From NCBI RefSeq assembly GCF_014196455.1, contig NZ_JACIDS010000005.1, forward strand, positions 575,088-639,087: a DNA stretch of 64,000 bases, given 5' to 3'. The notes under the pieces are model-generated. The model saw only the letters and a list, made by a program, of their open reading frames with translations, did not search any database and had not been told where the DNA came from. The stretch's first letter is position 1. The number at the start of each line of letters is the position of its first letter. Source of the stretch: Kaistia hirudinis. Lineage in GTDB: Bacteria; Pseudomonadota; Alphaproteobacteria; Rhizobiales; Kaistiaceae. The translations under genes were made by a program, and so were the position numbers. Below, one piece after another: positions 33,886 through 42,348 of this stretch.

Positions 33886-35466
33886 ATGAGCCACCCCACG
33901 CGCCGCGACACTCTGGTCACGATCCTCGCCGCCATGGCCGCGGCCGCCCTTCCCTCCGCCGGCCATGCAGCCGAGGAGGACAAGGGGCTCGCCTTCGGTC
34001 CGGCGGAGCCGTTCTCCTTCGATACGCTGAAGGCGATGGCGGCCGAGAATGCCCGCAAGCCCTGGGTGAATGCGCGCTCGCCCTATGGCGCGATCCTCGA
34101 CAAGATCGACTACGACAATTTCCAGGCGATCGTCTTCAATAAGGACTACGCGCTCTGGGGCGACGGCAAGGGCGGCGCGCCGATCCAGCTGTTCCATCTC
34201 GGCAAGTATTTCCAGGAGCCGTGCCTGATCTACGCCGTCGAGGACGGCAAGGCGCGCGAGATCCTCTACCGGCAGCGTTATTTCGACTTTCCGGCCAAAC
34301 ACCCGGCGCACCAGCTTCCCGACGATATCGGCTTCTCCGGCTTCCGCGTTGAGGCGCCCTCGCAGAAGACCGACTGGCTCGCCTTCCTCGGCGCCTCCTA
34401 TTTCCGCTCCTCCGGCGCGCTGGACCAATACGGCCTTTCCGCACGCGGCATCGCCATCGATACGGCCCTGCCCGACGCGACGGAAGAATTCCCGCGCTTC
34501 TCGCATTTCTGGCTGGAGCGCATTGCGGGGGTCGAGGACAAGGTCATTATCTACTGCCTGCTCGACGGCCCCAGCATCACCGGCGCGTACAAGATGGTCG
34601 CCTCGAAGGACAAGACGGTCCTGATCGACGTCGACTGCTCGCTCTATCCGCGCAAGCCCATCAAGCGGCTCGGCGTCGCACCGCTCACCTCGATGTACTG
34701 GTACTCCGAGACGATCCGGAAGCGGGCGATCGACTGGCGGCCGGAGGTGCATGATTCCGACGGCCTCGCCATGTGGACCGGCACGGGCGAGCGCATCTGG
34801 CGCCCGCTCAACAATCCGCCGTCCGTCTCGACGAATGCGTTCCTCGATTCCGGCATTCGCGGCTTCGGCCTGCTGCAGCGCGACCGCGACTTCGCGCATT
34901 ATCAGGACGACGGCGTCTTCTATGACCGGCGCGCCAGCGTCTGGATCGAGCCGAAGGGCGACTGGGGCAAGGGCCAGGTGCAACTCGTCGAGATCCCGAC
35001 CGATCGCGAGATCGACGACAACATCGTCGTCTACTGGGTGCCGGACGAGGTCGTGGCGCCCGGCGCGAAGCTCGATTTCGCCTATCGGCTCTATTGGGGC
35101 GCCGACGAGCCGTTCCCGGCGGATCTCGGCCGCGTGGTTGGAACCTATGTCGGTGTCGGCGGCATTCCCGGCCAGCCCCGGCCGCCGGGCGCGGTGCGCT
35201 TCGTGATCGATTTCCGCGGCGAGGCGGTCGCCAGCCTCAAGCGCGGCGACGGAACGCCGGAGATCACGCTTTCCCGCGGCAAGGTCTCGCTCGCCGACGC
35301 CTATCCGGTCGTCGCCGGCGAGCCCGGCCTCTACCGCGCCTTCTTCGACACGGTCGTCGAGGGCAACGAGCCGCTGGATATGCGCCTCTTCGTGCGCGGC
35401 AAGGATGGCAGGGCGCTCACCGAGACCTGGCTCTACCAGTATTTCCCGGCGCAGAGCCCGGTTTGA
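33886..35466 (+). CDS. Periplasmic glucan biosynthesis protein (MdoG/OpgG-OpgD family)
   Basis: This 526-aa periplasmic protein acts in osmoregulated periplasmic glucan synthesis. The N-terminus SHPTRRDTLVTILAAMAAAALPSAGHA has a twin-arginine and a hydrophobic core, suggesting Tat export as for OpgD. The body shows family landmarks GAILDKIDYDNFQAIVF, QLFHLGKYFQEP, and SYFRSSGALDQYGLSARGIAIDTA. The C-terminal immunoglobulin-like part ends LYQYFPAQSPV. ATG 33886 was chosen because the Tat signal starts there. It appears monocistronic; 289 bp separate it from the lipoprotein gene upstream, including a TACGC-AACC-GCGTA inverted repeat. Confidence 0.9.
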   Translation: MSHPTRRDTLVTILAAMAAAALPSAGHAAEEDKGLAFGPAEPFSFDTLKAMAAENARKPWVNARSPYGAILDKIDYDNFQAIVFNKDYALWGDGKGGAPIQLFHLGKYFQEPCLIYAVEDGKAREILYRQRYFDFPAKHPAHQLPDDIGFSGFRVEAPSQKTDWLAFLGASYFRSSGALDQYGLSARGIAIDTALPDATEEFPRFSHFWLERIAGVEDKVIIYCLLDGPSITGAYKMVASKDKTVLIDVDCSLYPRKPIKRLGVAPLTSMYWYSETIRKRAIDWRPEVHDSDGLAMWTGTGERIWRPLNNPPSVSTNAFLDSGIRGFGLLQRDRDFAHYQDDGVFYDRRASVWIEPKGDWGKGQVQLVEIPTDREIDDNIVVYWVPDEVVAPGAKLDFAYRLYWGADEPFPADLGRVVGTYVGVGGIPGQPRPPGAVRFVIDFRGEAVASLKRGDGTPEITLSRGKVSLADAYPVVAGEPGLYRAFFDTVVEGNEPLDMRLFVRGKDGRALTETWLYQYFPAQSPV

Positions 35467-35534
35467 GGCCGAAGGCATCTCGGAAGGCGCTCTGACGATA
35501 ATGCCACGCGCCCCCGGTTGCGGTAGAAGCTGAA

Positions 35535-35557
35535 ACGACTTCCGGGAGTCGTCCCGG
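35535..35557 (+). promoter_or_regulatory. Two mutually exclusive short hairpins in the leader of the globin-GGDEF gene
   Basis: ACGACT-TCCGGG-AGTCGT (35535-35552) and CCGGGA-GTCG-TCCCGG (35542-35557) are both perfect stems that share bases, so only one can form at a time. They end 28 nt before the ATG at 35586. They could be an RNA switch or simply an operator; the stems are only six base pairs. Confidence 0.3.
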
Positions 35558-35585
35558 CAGTCGACACCGCTGATGGGAATCGCAG

Positions 35586-36956
35586 ATGCGCGCGCATGGC
35601 ATGATGAACCCGGCCGAGGGCATGGCTTGGCGCGAAGGCGACCGTGCGCAGCAGCGCGCGACGCGCGACGCCCTGTCGGAACTGGTCGAGCGGAACGCCG
35701 AGCACCTCGCCGATGCCTTCTACGCCGCCCTGCTCGACGACCAGGAGGCGCGTTCGTTTCTCAGCCACGAGATCGTCCAGACCAGGCTGAAGACGTCGCT
35801 GGCGGCCTGGCTGCGCGACCTCTTTTCCGACGCCGCGCCGGCCGATCGCGAGGCCTATGGGCAGAAGCAGCGCAAGATCGGTGCGATCCATGCGCGCAGC
35901 AAGATCCCCTTCCGCCTCGTCCTCATGGGCGCCGCCGTGCTGCGCACGCGCCTGGTCGATCTCATCCGCACCTCTCCGGGAACGTTCGAGGAGCGGTTCA
36001 CCCGTCTCGCCACGGCCGTCGAGCAGATCGAGCAGTCGCTCGCGCTGATGAGCGATTCGCAGGCCGCCGCCACCGAGACGCGGGCACGGCAGGACGAGGC
36101 CTATCGCCTGTTTTCGCTCGACCAGGACGTCAATCTCGAACGCGAGAGCCAGCGCGCCAGCCTGATGCAATGGGCGCAGGCGACGCTGTTCCAGCTCCTC
36201 GATGACGTCGACGTCCCGGCGCTGCAGCCGCTCGCAGGCTCCCCCTTCGGGTTCTGGATCCGCCATCGGGCCGGCATCATGTTCGAGCATGCGCCCGAAC
36301 TCCAGTCGATCACCGAGGCGATGGAGCGGATCGACGGCCGCATCCTGCCGCGCATCGCCGGCGGTGACCCGGCGGTCCGGACGGGCCTCTTCAAGGAACT
36401 GAAGACGGCCGTCGACGAGATCGCCTTCTTGCTCGGCGAGATGTTCCAACGCCTCGTCGCGATGGAGAATGGCCGCGATCCGCTCACGCGCGTCCTGAAC
36501 AGGCGGTTCCTGTCGTCGATCCTGTCGCGAGAGATCGGCTACGCGAACACGCACGATACGACGCTGTCGCTGCTCATCCTCGACATCGACCATTTCAAGC
36601 GGCTGAACGACACCTATGGCCATCAGGCCGGCGACCAGATTCTGCGGCAGGTCGCCGAAGTGCTGATGGACAGCGTTCGCCCGAGTGATTTCCTATTCCG
36701 CTATGGCGGCGAGGAATTCCTGATCGTCCTGGTCGAGGTCGACTGCGCCGGCGCGGCGGCAATCGCCGAGCGGATCCGTGCCACGATCGATGCAAGAGAG
36801 TTCAAGGCGGGCGAGAGCAAGCCGCACATAACGGTGTCGGCGGGCGTCGCGCAGCATGCGGGGCATCCCGACCCCGAGTTCCTGATCGAGCGTGCCGACG
36901 ACGCGCTCTATCACGCCAAGGATGCGGGCCGGAACCGCGTGCACAGCGCGGCCTGA
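35586..36956 (+). CDS. Globin-coupled haem sensor diguanylate cyclase (DosC/YddV-like)
   Basis: This 456-aa cytosolic protein couples gas sensing to c-di-GMP synthesis. Residues 20-165 are a sensor globin. The proximal haem ligand is His102 in RKIGAIHARSKIPFRLVLMGA, and a B10 tyrosine in ADAFYAALLDD is a candidate distal residue. A middle helical linker (about 165-295) precedes the GGDEF domain, which contains DPLTRVLNRRF, ILDIDHFKRLNDTYGHQAGDQ and active-site YGGEEF. An RxxD inhibitory site (RPSD) lies five residues before GGEEF, so product feedback is likely. ATGs at codons 6 or 7 are alternative starts. Confidence 0.9.
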   Translation: MRAHGMMNPAEGMAWREGDRAQQRATRDALSELVERNAEHLADAFYAALLDDQEARSFLSHEIVQTRLKTSLAAWLRDLFSDAAPADREAYGQKQRKIGAIHARSKIPFRLVLMGAAVLRTRLVDLIRTSPGTFEERFTRLATAVEQIEQSLALMSDSQAAATETRARQDEAYRLFSLDQDVNLERESQRASLMQWAQATLFQLLDDVDVPALQPLAGSPFGFWIRHRAGIMFEHAPELQSITEAMERIDGRILPRIAGGDPAVRTGLFKELKTAVDEIAFLLGEMFQRLVAMENGRDPLTRVLNRRFLSSILSREIGYANTHDTTLSLLILDIDHFKRLNDTYGHQAGDQILRQVAEVLMDSVRPSDFLFRYGGEEFLIVLVEVDCAGAAAIAERIRATIDAREFKAGESKPHITVSAGVAQHAGHPDPEFLIERADDALYHAKDAGRNRVHSAA

Positions 36957-36978
36957 GGCACGTCGCGCTGCTCCCGCG

Positions 36979-37365
36979 TCACGCGATCGTGTCGGCCTCG
37001 CCGGGGCGGGCGGCCGCCCAGGTAAGGAGCGCGTCGAGCGCCGGGCACAGCGCCTGTCCCCAATCGGTCAGGCAATACTCCACCTTGGGCGGAACCTGAT
37101 GATGAACGATGCGGCGGACGATTCCGTCCGTCTCCATCTGGCGCAATTGCTGGATCAGCATCTTCTGCGAGATCGCCGGAATATCCCGCTCCAGCTCGGA
37201 GAAGCGCTTCACCTGTCCGCCGAACAGATGAAACAGGATGACCAGCTTCCAGCGCCCTTCGAGGATGCGCAGCACGTTCTCGACGCCCGCGGCGCCCGCG
37301 CTCGGCGTGGGGTACAGGTCCTTACTTTTTGGTAAGTACCTTACTTTTTCGTCAGTTCTTGTCAT
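36979..37365 (-). CDS. HxlR-family transcriptional regulator
   Basis: This 128-aa winged-helix protein has the family core LRILEGRWKLVILFHLFGGQVKRFSELERDIPAISQKMLIQQLRQMETDGIV, followed by the wing VPPKVEYCLTDWGQALCPALDALLTWA. HxlR regulators often sense redox or reactive electrophiles; the only cysteines here, in the wing segment YCLTDWGQALC, are not at the usual N-terminal sensor position. It is divergent from the SnoaL-like/SDR gene pair, its likely target. The first 20 codons contain a repeated AAAAAGTAAGG motif that looks like its own operator. Confidence 0.88.
   Translation of the reverse strand: MTRTDEKVRYLPKSKDLYPTPSAGAAGVENVLRILEGRWKLVILFHLFGGQVKRFSELERDIPAISQKMLIQQLRQMETDGIVRRIVHHQVPPKVEYCLTDWGQALCPALDALLTWAAARPGEADTIA
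37320..37349. promoter_or_regulatory. Direct repeat/operator-like element overlapping the HxlR coding start
   Basis: CCTTACTTTTT occurs twice (37320-37330 and 37339-37349), a 19-bp period or about two helical turns. Within it GTAAG-GTA-CTTAC forms a palindrome. The element lies in codons 6-15 of the regulator and about 100 bp upstream of the divergent SnoaL-like start. The AT-rich palindromic design fits HxlR/YodB operators. Confidence 0.5.
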
Positions 37366-37449
37366 AAACTCAGCCTACGTCCATCTTCGTCCGAGAGCAA
37401 GGCCCGCAAAGAGGGTCTCAGGTGTTCCCATCGAACAAGGACGTCGTCG

Positions 37450-37779
37450 ATGACACAAGAACTACCAAAATCCGTCGAACTCTACTTCTCCGGCAAGAAT
37501 GAACGGGATTTCGCCCGCGCAGTCTCCGGCTTTTCCCACACGGCGGTGGCGCGGGACGAGGCGCAGGACTATCGCGGTCCCGCCGCGATCCGTGCCTGGA
37601 TGGAGGAGACCTTTGCGCGATACGCCGATATCGCCGAGGTCGAAAGCTTTTCGTCCGCCGACGACAGGGTGGATGTGGTCGCCGCTGTCTCCGGCACCTT
37701 CCCGGGGAGCCCGATCCGGCTGCGGTTCAGCTTCACGCTCGCCGACGATCTGATCACGCGCCTGGAGATCGCGCCGTGA
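37450..37779 (+). CDS. SnoaL-like/NTF2-fold polyketide-cyclase-like protein
   Basis: This 109-aa protein with the NTF2-like fold starts ELPKSVELYFSGKNERDFARAVSGFSHTAVARDEA. It contains YRGPAAIRAWMEETFARYADIAEV and ends GSPIRLRFSFTLADDLITRLEIAP, the common SnoaL-like pattern. These proteins bind small hydrophobic ligands; a reaction cannot be assigned. It overlaps the SDR gene by four bases (GTGA) and is divergent from the HxlR regulator, so the pair probably forms a regulated unit handling a reactive small molecule (inference). Confidence 0.82.
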   Translation: MTQELPKSVELYFSGKNERDFARAVSGFSHTAVARDEAQDYRGPAAIRAWMEETFARYADIAEVESFSSADDRVDVVAAVSGTFPGSPIRLRFSFTLADDLITRLEIAP

Positions 37780-38579
37780 CCATCGCCCCGTCATTCAGGA
37801 TCGATCCGACCGAATTCTCCGGCAAGCGCGTCTTCGTAACCGGCGGGACGAAGGGCGCCGGCGCGGCGATCATGCGCCGCCTGAAGGCCGCCGGCGCGCA
37901 GACGGCGACAAGCGCCCGCAATGCCCCCGAATCCGCGGAGGACGCCGACCTTGTCATCCGGGCCGACCTGGCCACGCCCGACGGGGTCGCGGCGGCCGCG
38001 GATGCCGTGACGGCACGCTTCGGGACCTTGGACATCCTGATCCACTGCCTCGGCGGATCGAGCACCCCCGGTGGCGGCTTCACGGCCGCAACCGAGGCAT
38101 TCTGGCAGCAGGAGCTGAATCTCAACCTGCTGGCCGCCGTCCGCCTCGACCGCCTCCTGGCGCCGCCCATGATCGAGCGCGGCACCGGCGTCATCCTCCA
38201 CGTGGCCTCGATCCAGCGCCGGCTGCCGCTCCACGAATCGACCATCGCCTATGCCGCAGCCAAGGCGGCGCTGGCCAGCTACAGCAAGTCACTCTCGAAG
38301 GAACTCGGGCCGAAGGGCGTGCGGGTAAACACCGTCTCGCCGGGCTGGATCATGACGACGGCGGCGGAGCATATGGTGCAGAGGCTCGCCGAAAGCGGCG
38401 GCACTGACGAGGCGACGGCCCGGCAGGGCATCATGGCCGCGCTCGGCGGCATCCCCATCGGCCGGCCGGCATGGCCGGAAGAAGTCGCGGAACTGGTCGC
38501 CTTCCTCGCCTCTGACCGCGCCGCATCGATCCATGGCGCCGAATACGTCATCGACGGCGGCACCATTCCGACGGTCTAA
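37776..38579 (+). CDS. SDR-family oxidoreductase
   Basis: This 267-aa classical SDR starts with GTG at 37776, overlapping the upstream stop. The cofactor loop is VTGGTKGAGAAIMRRL, where the usual GxxxGxG is present as GGTKGAG. The catalytic residues are Ser in VASIQRRLP and YAAAK. VRVNTVSPGWI and the C-terminal HGAEYVIDGGTIPTV are standard. The substrate is unknown. It is probably co-regulated with the SnoaL-like protein by HxlR. Confidence 0.88.
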   Translation: MTIAPSFRIDPTEFSGKRVFVTGGTKGAGAAIMRRLKAAGAQTATSARNAPESAEDADLVIRADLATPDGVAAAADAVTARFGTLDILIHCLGGSSTPGGGFTAATEAFWQQELNLNLLAAVRLDRLLAPPMIERGTGVILHVASIQRRLPLHESTIAYAAAKAALASYSKSLSKELGPKGVRVNTVSPGWIMTTAAEHMVQRLAESGGTDEATARQGIMAALGGIPIGRPAWPEEVAELVAFLASDRAASIHGAEYVIDGGTIPTV

Positions 38580-38695
38580 GCCCCCGCCGGCTCCTCGTCT
38601 GTGCGTCCCGGCCGGAGCTCAGCCCCGGTCGGCAAAGCTCACCCACTGCCGAAAGCGGCGGGCGCTGCAAATAAAAGAACATGGAAGGAGAAAGT

Positions 38696-38772
38696 TGGTA
38701 GCGGGAGAGGGACTTGAACCCCCGACACGCGGATTATGATTCCGCTGCTCTAACCAGCTGAGCTACCCCGCC
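38696..38772 (-). tRNA. tRNA-Met (anticodon CAT)
   Basis: Reading the minus strand gives a 77-nt cloverleaf starting GGCGGGGTAGCTCAGC and ending CCCGCTACCA, with the CCA encoded. The D arm is GCTC/GAGC, the anticodon stem GCGGA/TCCGC with loop ATCATAA, and the T loop TTCAAGT. The anticodon CAT indicates elongator Met; a lysidine-modified tRNA-Ile is less likely from the acceptor pattern. A strong promoter lies directly upstream. Confidence 0.93.
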
Positions 38773-38807
38773 CCGAAAGGCCATCCCGCTTCTGCGAGAT
38801 TGGCCAG

Positions 38808-38837
38808 CTTATAGGGATCGCGCGCGAAGCCTGTCAA
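38808..38837 (-). promoter_or_regulatory. Sigma-70-type promoter of tRNA-Met
   Basis: On the minus strand a perfect -35 TTGACA (38837-38832) is followed by an 18-bp spacer and -10 TATAAG (38813-38808). Transcription would begin near 38801, about 29 nt before the mature tRNA 5' end at 38772. It lies just after the stop of the methyltransferase gene. Confidence 0.75.
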
Positions 38838-38865
38838 GCGCGGACATGCGCGCGGAGGGGTCCGT

Positions 38866-39552
38866 TCACAGCCGCTCGAACACCAGCAGCGTGAAGAAGC
38901 CGAGCGGACCGACGCGGCGGCGCTCGACGAGGCGGAGCTCGTCGCGGCCGAGGATCCGCTCCACGGCAAAATCCGTATGCCAGCCGATCGAAGCCGAGAT
39001 CGGCGCGAGCTTCTGGCCGATCCACTTGCGCCAGCCCTTCTGGTCCGGGAAATGGCTGACCAGCACCACCGCGCCACCCGGCCGCGTCACGCGGATGAGT
39101 TCGGACATGACCGCCTTCGGATCCGGCACCACGGTCATCACGAACATCGCCACCGCGGCGTCATAGGCGTCGGACGGGTCGGGCAGGTCGCCTGCATCGG
39201 CGACCGCGAGATCCTCGACATTCGAAAGCCCGGCCTCTTCGACGCGGCGACGCGCGATATCGAGCATCTCCGGGCTCAGATCGATACCGACGATCCGGTG
39301 GGCGCTGTCGTAATAGGGCAGCGAGATGCCCGTGCCGACGCCGCATTCGAGGATACGGCCCGGCGGAAGCTGGTTGACCGTCTCCACCGCGGCGCGGCGT
39401 CCGGCGCGGAACGCGGCGCCGAAGACGACGTCATAGATCGGGGCCCAGCGCGCATAGGTCGAGCGAACCGCCTCCTCGTCGATCCGCGGCGACCGCTGCG
39501 CACCGGAAAACGACTTCCACTTGCGCGCAACATCCTCGAAGAAATCCGGCAT
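38866..39552 (-). CDS. Class I SAM-dependent methyltransferase (phosphatidylethanolamine N-methyltransferase PmtA-like)
   Basis: This 228-aa protein contains STYARWAPIYDVVFGAAFRAGRRAAVE, then the SAM motif ILECGVGTGISLPYY (about residues 66-80) and IVGIDLSPEMLDIARRRV. Later come LIRVTRPGGAVVLVSHF and the C-terminal GFFTLLVFERL. The YARWAPIYD opening and overall length match the Rhodobacter/Rhizobium PmtA group, which makes phosphatidylcholine from phosphatidylethanolamine at the inner membrane. General UbiE-type methylases look similar, so the specific role is probable only. It is followed upstream on the same strand by mnmA, 9 bases away. Confidence 0.72.
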   Translation of the reverse strand: MPDFFEDVARKWKSFSGAQRSPRIDEEAVRSTYARWAPIYDVVFGAAFRAGRRAAVETVNQLPPGRILECGVGTGISLPYYDSAHRIVGIDLSPEMLDIARRRVEEAGLSNVEDLAVADAGDLPDPSDAYDAAVAMFVMTVVPDPKAVMSELIRVTRPGGAVVLVSHFPDQKGWRKWIGQKLAPISASIGWHTDFAVERILGRDELRLVERRRVGPLGFFTLLVFERL

Positions 39553-39561
39553 CTCTCTCCC

Positions 39562-40755
39562 TCAGACCGCCAGCCTGGCCTTATGCTCAATGATCGTGGC
39601 GGGATGCTGTTCCGTCCCGGCAGCCCGCTCGCTGCGGCGGATCCAGCCGCCGCCGAGGACGCGGGCACCCTCCCCCGCATCGGCGTAGAACACGCAGGCC
39701 TGGCCCGGCGCGACGCCCGTCTCTTCGCCGAGCAGATCGACCGCGACCTCGCCCGCCACCCAATGCAGCCGCGCCGGCTGCGGCTGGCGCGTCGAGCGCA
39801 CGCGCGCGAGGATCGGCAGTCCGTCCTCGGGAAGCTCGTCGAGCGCGGTGTCGCCGAGCCAGTTCACGTCGCGCAGCACGAGGCGGCGGACGAGAAGCGC
39901 CTCGCGCGGGCCGACGACGACGCGCCGGTGATCCGCATCGAGCTGCACCACATAGAGCGGCTCGCCCTGGGCAACGCCGATGCCGCGGCGCTGGCCGACG
40001 GTGAAATGGATGATGCCGTCGTGACGGCCGAGCACGCGGCCATCGACATGCACGATATCGCCGGCCTCGGCCGCGCCGGGCTTCAGCTTGGCGATAACGT
40101 CGGCATAGCGCCCGCCCGGCACGAAGCAGATGTCCTGGCTGTCCGGCTTCTCCGCGATCTCGAGCGCGAGCTCACGGGCGATGTCGCGCGTCTGCGGCTT
40201 GGTCAGGCCGCCGAGCGGGAAGCGGATGAAGTCGAGCTGCTCAGCGGTGGTGGCGAAGAGGAAATAGCTCTGGTCGCGCGCAAGATCCGCCGGACGGAAC
40301 AGCCCGCGCCGGCCATTGGCCAGGCGGCGGGTCGAAACATAGTGTCCAGTCGCGAGCGCCGCGGCGCCGAGTTCACGCGCCGTCGCGAGCAGGTCGGAGA
40401 ACTTGACCGTCTGATTGCAGGCGACGCAGGGGATCGGCGTCTCGCCCGCCATATAGCTCTCGGCGAAGCGATCGATGACCGAGGTACGGAAGCGATCCTC
40501 GTAGTCGAGCACATAGTGCGGAATACCGAGCCGCTCCGCGACGCGGCGGGCATCATGGATGTCCTGGCCCGCGCAGCAGGCGCCCGGCCGGTGCGTGGCC
40601 TCGCCATGATCGTAGAGCTGCATCGTCATGCCGACGACGTCATAGCCCTCGCGCTTCAGCATTCCGGCGACGACGGACGAATCGACCCCGCCCGACATGG
40701 CGACGACAACCCGATTGTCTTCGGGGCGACCCGGAAGGTCGAGGCTGTTGAACAT
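39562..40755 (-). CDS. mnmA: tRNA-specific 2-thiouridylase MnmA
   Basis: This 397-aa cytosolic enzyme makes 2-thiouridine at wobble position 34 of Lys, Glu and Gln tRNAs. The PP-loop SGGVDSSVV is near residue 20. The catalytic cysteines are in NxxVKF context, as [10 protein letters not shown] and the later [17 protein letters not shown] and [11 protein letters not shown] are family landmarks. The start at 40755 (MFNSLDLPG) is preferred; longer in-frame versions add an Arg-rich extension not seen in the family. It lies next to the PmtA-like gene on the same strand. Confidence 0.95.
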   Translation of the reverse strand: MFNSLDLPGRPEDNRVVVAMSGGVDSSVVAGMLKREGYDVVGMTMQLYDHGEATHRPGACCAGQDIHDARRVAERLGIPHYVLDYEDRFRTSVIDRFAESYMAGETPIPCVACNQTVKFSDLLATARELGAAALATGHYVSTRRLANGRRGLFRPADLARDQSYFLFATTAEQLDFIRFPLGGLTKPQTRDIARELALEIAEKPDSQDICFVPGGRYADVIAKLKPGAAEAGDIVHVDGRVLGRHDGIIHFTVGQRRGIGVAQGEPLYVVQLDADHRRVVVGPREALLVRRLVLRDVNWLGDTALDELPEDGLPILARVRSTRQPQPARLHWVAGEVAVDLLGEETGVAPGQACVFYADAGEGARVLGGGWIRRSERAAGTEQHPATIIEHKARLAV

Positions 40756-41068
40756 GGCTGCTGTCCCTGCCTGCTCGGCCTTGGTCACGGCACACAGGGG
40801 CCGGCCAGGACGGAACGCCGACGCGCAGCGCCGGAACCGCGGCGAATATAGCCTCGATCGAGCCATCTTCAAGGCAAAGCGCTGCGGAATCGTTGAGCCG
40901 TCGAGATTCCTCGCGCGGCGCGTCTGCGGGCCGGCCAATGCCGGCAAAGCGGGTCCGCCAAGCAAATCGCTCAATATCCTCGCGAATTGTCGGTTTGCGC
41001 TTAGGCAAAATTTAAGAGCCGCTTCGTACTCTCACTTACGACAAGGTCAGGTTGAGTGTGAGTGTAGA
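40756..41068. other. Intergenic region between mnmA and sciP
   Basis: These 313 bases hold the divergent promoters of mnmA and sciP. The sciP-proximal 80 bases are AT-richer and contain a CtrA-like box at 41001. The 30 bases just before the sciP ATG contain the repeated GAGTGT. I see no further gene in the mnmA-proximal 200 bases. Confidence 0.5.
41001..41015. promoter_or_regulatory. CtrA-like box TTAG-N7-TTAA upstream of sciP
   Basis: TTAG, seven bases (GCAAAAT), TTAA differs from the CtrA consensus TTAA-N7-TTAA at one position. It ends 53 bp before the sciP start. In Caulobacter, sciP is activated by CtrA and SciP then restrains CtrA-dependent promoters. A CtrA site here would preserve that feedback. 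Confidence 0.45.
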
Positions 41069-41344
41069 ATGACCGATCAAATTCGTCCGCGGGTCAAATA
41101 CGTGATCGGACCGGACGGAAGTCCGCTGACGATCGCGGACCTGCCGCCGCGGGATACGAAGCGCTGGGTCATTCGGCGCAAAGCCGAGGTCGTGGCCGCC
41201 GTGCGCGGGGGCCTGCTGAGCCTCGAGGAGGCCTGCCAGCGCTATACGCTGACGGTCGAGGAGTTCATCTCCTGGCAGCAATCCATCGACCAGCACGGCC
41301 TTGCCGGCCTCAGGACGACGCGGATCCAGCAGTATCGGCAGTAA
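41069..41344 (+). CDS. sciP: CtrA inhibitor SciP (DUF1153)
   Basis: This 91-aa helix-turn-helix protein starts TDQIRPRVKYVIGPDGSPLTIADLPP and contains VIRRKAEVVAAVRGGLLSLEEACQRYTLTVEEF, the highly conserved SciP sequence of alphaproteobacteria. In Caulobacter it binds CtrA and blocks transcription of CtrA-dependent cell-cycle genes. The ATG at 41069 gives the family length. It is monocistronic, followed by an intrinsic terminator shared with the convergent UPF0173 gene. Confidence 0.95.
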   Translation: MTDQIRPRVKYVIGPDGSPLTIADLPPRDTKRWVIRRKAEVVAAVRGGLLSLEEACQRYTLTVEEFISWQQSIDQHGLAGLRTTRIQQYRQ

Positions 41345-41363
41345 CTGCACTTCGGGTTCAAAG

Positions 41364-41396
41364 AAAAGGGCCGGCCTCGACCGGCCCTTTTCTTTG
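41364..41396. terminator. Bidirectional rho-independent terminator between sciP and the UPF0173 hydrolase gene
   Basis: AAAAGGGCCGG pairs with CCGGCCCTTTT around a CCTCGA loop, followed by TCTTTG. A-runs on the left arm and T-runs on the right make it work on both strands, serving the two convergent genes. Confidence 0.88.
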
Positions 41397-42098
41397 TCAA
41401 AGTGACAGCGTCTCGCCGGCGGCCGGAACCAGCACACGCGTCTGCGACCCCGCCATCGCCTCGACGAAGCGATCGGCCGTCGGGTCGAGCAGCGGGAACG
41501 TGCCGTAGTGGCACGGCAGCACCGTCTCGAAATGGAAGAAGCGCTTCGCCGCCAGCGCCGCAATCTTGCCGCCCATGGTGAAGCGATCGCCGATCGGCAG
41601 GATGCCGATCTTCGGCTCGTAGATCTCGTCGATCAGCGCCATGTCGGAAAAAATGTCGGTGTCGCCGGCGTGATAGAGCGTTTTCTCGCCCTCGGCCCGA
41701 ATCACGATGCCATGCGGATGGCCGACCGCGTGAGAGATACCGTCGGGCGTGAGATAGCCGGACGAATGGTGCGCCACTGTGAGCGAGACGCGAAATGCGT
41801 CCTGGTCGGTGGTGCCGCCCGTATTCATCGGATCGAGGTTCTCCGCGCCATGCGCGCCGAGAAAGGAGACGAGATCGGCATCGGCGATGACGCGCGCGCC
41901 GGTCGACTTGGCGATGGCGAGCGTGTCGCCGAGATGGTCGCCATGTCCATGGGACAGCACGATATGGGTGAGGCCCTGCGTCGCCGCCTCGGTATCACCG
42001 GGGAAGGTCGGGTTCCCGCTGAAGAACGGATCGATGAGAATGACCGCGCCGGGAATTTCGACGCGGAACGCGGAATGGCCGAGCCAGGTAAGCTGCAT
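41397..42098 (-). CDS. UPF0173 family metal-dependent hydrolase (metallo-beta-lactamase fold)
   Basis: This 233-aa protein begins [30 protein letters not shown]. It carries the zinc motif [10 protein letters not shown] and the later ligands [20 protein letters not shown] and [13 protein letters not shown]. This matches the UPF0173/YtkL-like group whose physiological substrate is unknown. The start at 42098 follows GGAG at 8-nt spacing. It is convergent with sciP and shares its terminator. Confidence 0.9.
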   Translation of the reverse strand: MQLTWLGHSAFRVEIPGAVILIDPFFSGNPTFPGDTEAATQGLTHIVLSHGHGDHLGDTLAIAKSTGARVIADADLVSFLGAHGAENLDPMNTGGTTDQDAFRVSLTVAHHSSGYLTPDGISHAVGHPHGIVIRAEGEKTLYHAGDTDIFSDMALIDEIYEPKIGILPIGDRFTMGGKIAALAAKRFFHFETVLPCHYGTFPLLDPTADRFVEAMAGSQTRVLVPAAGETLSL

Positions 42099-42348
42099 GG
42101 GGAGGCTCCATCGGAGGGGACTGGGGCCCGACTCATAAAAGGGATTCTCCCGGCAGGCGACTGGCGATTGGCGCGCCGTGACGAGGCCAGGCGTAAATCG
42201 GCGTCGATGCTTTCTGCGGACCAATGGCTCGATAACCGCGAGCTGCTATGACTTGATCCGCGGTAACACTCCACGGCGATGGCTGCGCGGCGGCGAGAAT
42301 GCGCGTGCTTCGATCGGTGTCCGCGCGGCCGTATGCCAGGATGACCTG

